A stretch of DNA of 38,347 nucleotides, taken from contig CALSPN010000053.1 in assembly GCA_943788245.1 (NCBI GenBank), positions 1 through 38,347 of the forward strand, in the 5' to 3' direction. The position numbers were made by a program, and so were the translations under genes. This document shows, one piece after another, positions 34,367-38,347 of the stretch (positions are counted from its first letter, which is position 1; each line of letters begins with the position of its first letter). The notes under the pieces are model-generated. The model made no database searches, was not told where the DNA came from, and saw only the letters and a list, made by a program, of their open reading frames with translations. Source of the stretch: an uncultured Verrucomicrobiae bacterium (GTDB lineage Bacteria; Verrucomicrobiota; Verrucomicrobiia; Limisphaerales; AAA164-E04).

Positions 34367-35660
34367 ATGATGAAAAGTGATCTTTCTCGTCGCCAATTTA
34401 TCCAAAAGTCAGCATTAGCGACCGCCACGCTAGCCTCTACAAGCCCCTTGATTAAGGGCAAAATGAAGGCTCAGGACAAATCCAGCAACCGCATCCGTGT
34501 AGGAGTCATGGGGCTCAGCCGAGGAATGTCGCACGTCAAAAATGCGCTGGAATCTTCAAATGTAGAAGTAGCTTATGTCTGCGATGTGGATCAAGAAAGG
34601 ATCAACAGAGCCGTTTCTGTAGTGGAAAAAAAGAATGCACCAAAACCCAAAGGAGTGCGCGACTTTCGCAGGATGCTTGATGACAAGGATATAGACGCGA
34701 TCATGATCGCCACATGCAACCACTGGCACGCCCCTGCCACGATCCTTGCATGCTCTGCCGGAAAGAACGTTTACGTTGAAAAGCCAGGGAGCCACAACCC
34801 GCAAGAAGCTTTGTGGATGGTTCAGGCAGCGCGGAAACATCAACGTGTCGTCCAGATGGGCAATCAGCGCAGGACTTGGCCAGCAATTAGAGAAGCCATG
34901 GCAAGGCTGCATTCGGGTGTCATAGGGGAAACCACCTTTGCTCGTTGCTGGTATGACAACGCGCGTGGTTCAATAGGGAGGGGCAAGAAAGCACCTGTTC
35001 CGCCACATTTGAATTATGACTTATGGCAAGGACCGGCTCCGAGAAAAGAATACAAAGACAATCTTGTTCATTACAATTGGCACTGGCACTGGCACTGGGG
35101 CAATGGGGAGCTCGGGAACAATGGCATCCACGCTCTTGATTTGGCAAGGTGGGGACTGAATGTAGATTACGCTGAAAAGATCACCTATAACGGAGGTCGA
35201 TATCACTACATGGACGATCAGGAGACCCCCCGATACGGCTATTGCAACATATGACTTTGGTGGTAAAGGGATTGCATGGGACGGTAGCAGCTGCCACCCA
35301 AGAAGAGAGGAAAAACATGACTTCGTCCGCTTTTACGGCAGCAAGGGCTCTCTGGCCATTAACGGTTCTGGATATGAAGTGTTCGATCTAGATGGAACAT
35401 CCCTCGAAAAACACAAGGGTGAGGGCGGAGACAAAGGGCACATAGACAATTTCTTTGAATGCATTCGTTCAGGTAAACGACCCAATGCGGAGATTGAAAT
35501 CGGTCAAAAAAGCACACTGATGTGCCATCTGGGCAATATCGCTTATCGCACCGGTCAGACCATCCACTTTTCACCGGAAACGAAACAAATCATGAACAGC
35601 CCCGAAGCCGATAAATTGTGGGAACGCGATTATGAGGCAGGCTGGAAACCTGTGATTTGA
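34367..35660 (+). CDS. Tat-exported Gfo/Idh/MocA family oxidoreductase (one frameshift)
   Basis: About 431 aa. N-terminal twin-arginine signal [19 protein letters not shown], so exported folded. Rossmann domain [16 protein letters not shown]-linked motif [11 protein letters not shown] with the catalytic-site Lys of EKP; family segments [17 protein letters not shown] and [15 protein letters not shown]; aromatic stretch [20 protein letters not shown]. The frame breaks at a run of C near 35226-35231; the repaired sequence goes [20 protein letters not shown] and continues to GWKPVI. Such secreted enzymes are expanded in Planctomycetes and Verrucomicrobia and are often linked to sugar or inositol breakdown; the substrate cannot be told. 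It converges on guaB. Confidence 0.88.
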
Positions 35661-35727
35661 TCGTAGGCCATTGCGTTTGGAATGGAGGAAGCGCATAGAA
35701 ACCGACTGTGAATGCGAAATGCATTTA

Positions 35728-35753
35728 GTTGTCGATTGACGTTCAATGACAAC
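35728..35753. terminator. hairpin between convergent oxidoreductase and guaB
   Basis: GTTGTC and GACAAC enclose ATTGA-CGT-TCAAT, an 11-bp stem with one bulged G. It overlaps the first base of the guaB stop region and lies 67 nt after the oxidoreductase stop. No strong T run, so termination by it is uncertain. Confidence 0.45.
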
Positions 35754-37304
35754 TATTGCCCTGCCCCTGTTTTAAGCTCAACGATGTCATGTGTCGCTGA
35801 CTCACGCTGCCCGGCTGGACTTACACGTATGTATCTGGCCCTTTTGCGCAACTCGGGCAAACTTCGCGCTCCGAGGTACCCCATGCCTGATTGAATACCG
35901 CCAATCAATTGTCCGAGCACGTTATCCACCGGCCCTGAGACCTCTTTTAACGCCTCGACCCCCTCGGCTGAGACCTTCCGGGTGGTGTCATTGGAGCTGT
36001 GTCCATAGCGTGCAGCAGAACCTGATTTCATGGCAGCCAAACTACCCATCCCGCGGTACTGCTTGTAGAGTTTCCCACTGATTTCAAGTATTTCGCCCGG
36101 AGCTTCGGCACAGCCGGCAAGCAGTCCTCCGCAGATAACAGCATCCGCAAGAGTCAGGGCCTTCACGATATCTCCGGATTTTGAAATCCCGCCATCCGCC
36201 AAAATAGAAACCCCTTTCTTCCTGGCTGCCTGCAGGGCCAGATAGAGAGCAGACATTTGAGGAATACCAACCCCAGCGACAATGCGCGTGGTGCATATAC
36301 TTCCGGGCCCCTGACCTACTTTGATGCAATTGGCACCACAATCTGCAAGAAATTCGACTCCCGCACCGCTGGTCACGTTGCCTGCAATAATTGGAAGATG
36401 AGGAAACTCTTTTCGTATGAGTTTGACTGCTTCCCCTACCCCTTGCGTATGACCGTGAGCGGTGGAAACAGCTACAGCATCAACACCCCTCTCTACCAGT
36501 GCGGTCACATGACCAAGGACACGATCGCTGTCCAGCTCACCAAATGCATTGCGGGTGGCTGAAACAGCTGCTCCGCAAATCAACCGGAACTGTTCATCCC
36601 GCGCAGGCTTAAAACTGGGCCTGGACTTCCTGAGCAATTCGATCCACATCGGAGAGAGTGAAAAGGCCTCTGAGACGATCCGCATCATCAACCACCATCA
36701 GTTTGTCAATCCTGGGGTGATCCGCAAAAAATTGGTCTGCTCGCGCGATGGGGTCGTTTCCTAATTCTTTTTCGGTGAGGGTAAAAAACCTGATCCCTGG
36801 GAGTCAGGGCCTCTTTGACCAGTCGATCAGAATAGCGCAATCGAACCACACTACCTGGCAACAATCCCACCAACTTTCCATGTTCATCAACAACCGGAAA
36901 CGTACTGAATGTAAAACCCTTCCGGTCAATTAAACCCAAGACGTAAGCGATACTTTTTTTCAGGATGAACGGTGATGGGGTCCTGAATCAGTCCGTGAAA
37001 CATGGTTTTTTTGACTCGGGAGACCTCTCTGAGCTGATCTTTCTCGCTCATGTTGTAATGGATCAAGCCCATGCCACCATTTTGTGCCATCGCAATCGCC
37101 ATTCTGGATTCCGTGGACAGTATCCATATCTGCGGAAATCATGGGAAGATGAAGGTTCAGCCCTTCTGATAAAGACGTCTCAAGCTGAGTGTCCCGAGGG
37201 AGGACTTCCGAGTAAAGGGTCGCTAAGGTCAGGTCATCGTAAGTCAGGGCACAACCTCTGTTGGCGGAAAAGAAATTTTTCAGCCTGCAGATAAAAATTC
37301 GCAA
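35753..37304 (-). CDS. guaB: IMP dehydrogenase (at least four frameshifts)
   Basis: Oxidises IMP to XMP with NAD, the first committed step to GMP. Catalytic domain: [28 protein letters not shown] then [20 protein letters not shown]; the catalytic Cys in [53 protein letters not shown]; end [14 protein letters not shown]. Two CBS domains lie between ([20 protein letters not shown] and [20 protein letters not shown]). Frames change near 37113, 36957 (seven A), 36793 (six T) and 36618. The start is unclear: TTG 37304 opens one frame, but another frame suggests an N-terminus of [11 protein letters not shown]. Full length is near 515 aa, longer than E. coli GuaB by a few percent. Confidence 0.92.
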
Positions 37305-37326
37305 TCCAAAGAGTTAGGTTTCCTGA

Positions 37327-38347
37327 TTAACTACCATGTCCCAGCTTCTCAAAGCCACCCCAAGATTGACAAGCAGGAACTTGCCTAAGTCTACATTTTA
37401 CCCCCATCTCACCTTGAATGCGCCAAGTTACTCTTTTAAGCTCATCCAAAACCAATAACACCATCTTGAATCTTTTGAAAGGCACTTTCCCTCAATGAAC
37501 GCCAACCAAATCGGCGGGCTTTTTTCCTTTCAATTGAGTTAGGGACATTCCCATGGACTATGGATTCGGCCAATTCATCGTTCATCAGGAAGAATTCGTA
37601 AATGGCAATACGGCCTCGGTATCCATGGCCACTGCATTTCTCGCAACCTTCTCCTTTCCAAGCCTTGATTTCGCGGGCCGACAAGGAAAAGCGCTTGAGC
37701 CATTTCTTGCCGCAGATCTGCATCCAATATTTCATTCTCGGACCGGCAATGCTCGCAAATCCGCCGCGCTAGACGTTGGGCCACGGAGGCCACAAGGGAT
37801 GAACCGATCAAATGCGAGTCCATCCCCCATTCCCAGCAAACGGGTAACAGCACCAACGCTATCGTTCGTATGGAGTGTGGACAAAAACCAGATGCCCTGT
37901 TTGAGCGGGCTCTCACCGCGATCTCCGCCGTGGTGTGATCGCGAATCTCACCGACAAGAACGACATCCGGATCATGGCGCAGGATCGAAACGAAGACCGC
38001 TGGCAAAAGTAAGCCCAATCGGTTCTCGAGTCTGTATTTGTGATACACCTTCTATTTGATATTCGACGGGGTCTTCTATGGTAATGATTTTTCCGACCAT
38101 CTTCATTGGCGCGTGAAAGTGCGGCATAAAGGCTCGTTGTTTTTGCCGCTCCCGGTTGGCCCGGTGACCAGAACCAGACCCTGAGGCAGGTTGACCATTT
38201 CAGAAAAAAAGCTTTTCCTGTTCATCACTCATGCCCAGCTCGGTTAAATCCAAAAAACAGGACTCTCTCCCTCCCCAAAATCCTCAAAACATATGGTTTC
38301 ACCATGTTTGGTGGGAATCACGGAGACTCGCAGATCAAACTGTTCCC
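37327..38347 (-). CDS. GspE/PilB-type secretion ATPase, C-terminal part (partial, several frameshifts)
   Basis: Cytoplasmic hexameric ATPase that powers type II secretion or type IV pilus assembly. Repaired pieces in order: VIPTKHGE; Walker [60 protein letters not shown] with Walker [29 protein letters not shown] with the His box; zinc site CEHC and CEKC. The uninterrupted last frame stops at 37442 after [10 protein letters not shown], but one extra G there hides the usual FDELKRVTW end, so the stop may be 37327; the tail beyond about 37400 is uncertain. The N-terminus lies outside the window. GspE and PilB cannot be told apart. It runs toward guaB on the same strand. Confidence 0.85.

Overview
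The window is bacterial and mostly housekeeping: about 31 kb of minus-strand translation and transcription genes, flanked by short stretches of accessory genes. I suggest Verrucomicrobiota, possibly an Opitutae-like marine lineage. The reasons are an EF-Tu whose switch I reads ...[12 protein letters not shown] instead of ...RGITINTSHVEY, the lack of rpmD (L30) between rpsE and rplO, an H-X9-DG prepilin-like protein, a PQQ dehydrogenase with an inserted cytochrome c domain, and a Tat-exported Gfo/Idh/MocA oxidoreductase. The phylum call is inference; no 16S gene is present. The length is close to a fosmid insert, which is also only inference.

Layout. 1-1963 (+): 3' part of a PQQ-dependent quinoprotein dehydrogenase with a CATCHG haem site. 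1973-2704 (+): prepilin-type protein. 2705-2736: perfect inverted repeat between the convergent blocks. 2763-34049 (-), given here in order of transcription from right to left: tRNA-Thr, tuf, tRNA-Trp, tRNA-Ser, secE, nusG, rplK, rplA, rplJ, rplL, rpoB, rpoC, rpsL, rpsG, fusA, the S10 genes (rpsJ to rpsQ), the spc genes (rplN to secY), map, infA, rpmJ, and the alpha genes (rpsM, rpsK, rpsD, rpoA, rplQ). The rif, str, S10, spc and alpha operons, separate in E. coli, form one collinear block here. 34050-34366: divergent intergenic region. 34367-35660 (+): Gfo/Idh/MocA oxidoreductase. 35753-37304 (-): IMP dehydrogenase guaB. 37327-38347 (-): C-terminal part of a GspE/PilB secretion ATPase that runs off the window.

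The block encodes much of the gene expression apparatus: ribosomal proteins, RNA polymerase alpha, beta and beta', elongation factors Tu and G, initiation factor 1, NusG, and the SecY and SecE translocon subunits, with methionine aminopeptidase for nascent chain processing. Spacing is mostly below 50 nt. The larger gaps (rplL-rpoB, rplJ-rplL, rpoC-rpsL, rpsG-fusA, tuf-tRNA-Trp) mostly carry hairpins, a palindrome or promoter-like motifs and are likely regulatory points.

Reading frames are broken in many essential genes (rpoB, rpoC, rpoA, fusA, nusG, rplA, rpsE, rplQ, guaB), often at homopolymers. Conserved protein sequence continues across every break, so these are far more likely sequencing indels than pseudogenes; coordinates below span the repaired genes. 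I found no CRISPR array, insertion sequence, phage or defence genes. The most unusual features are low-complexity extensions on S11, S5 and L17, the EF-Tu switch I variant, structured regions inside the operons, and few Shine-Dalgarno sequences.
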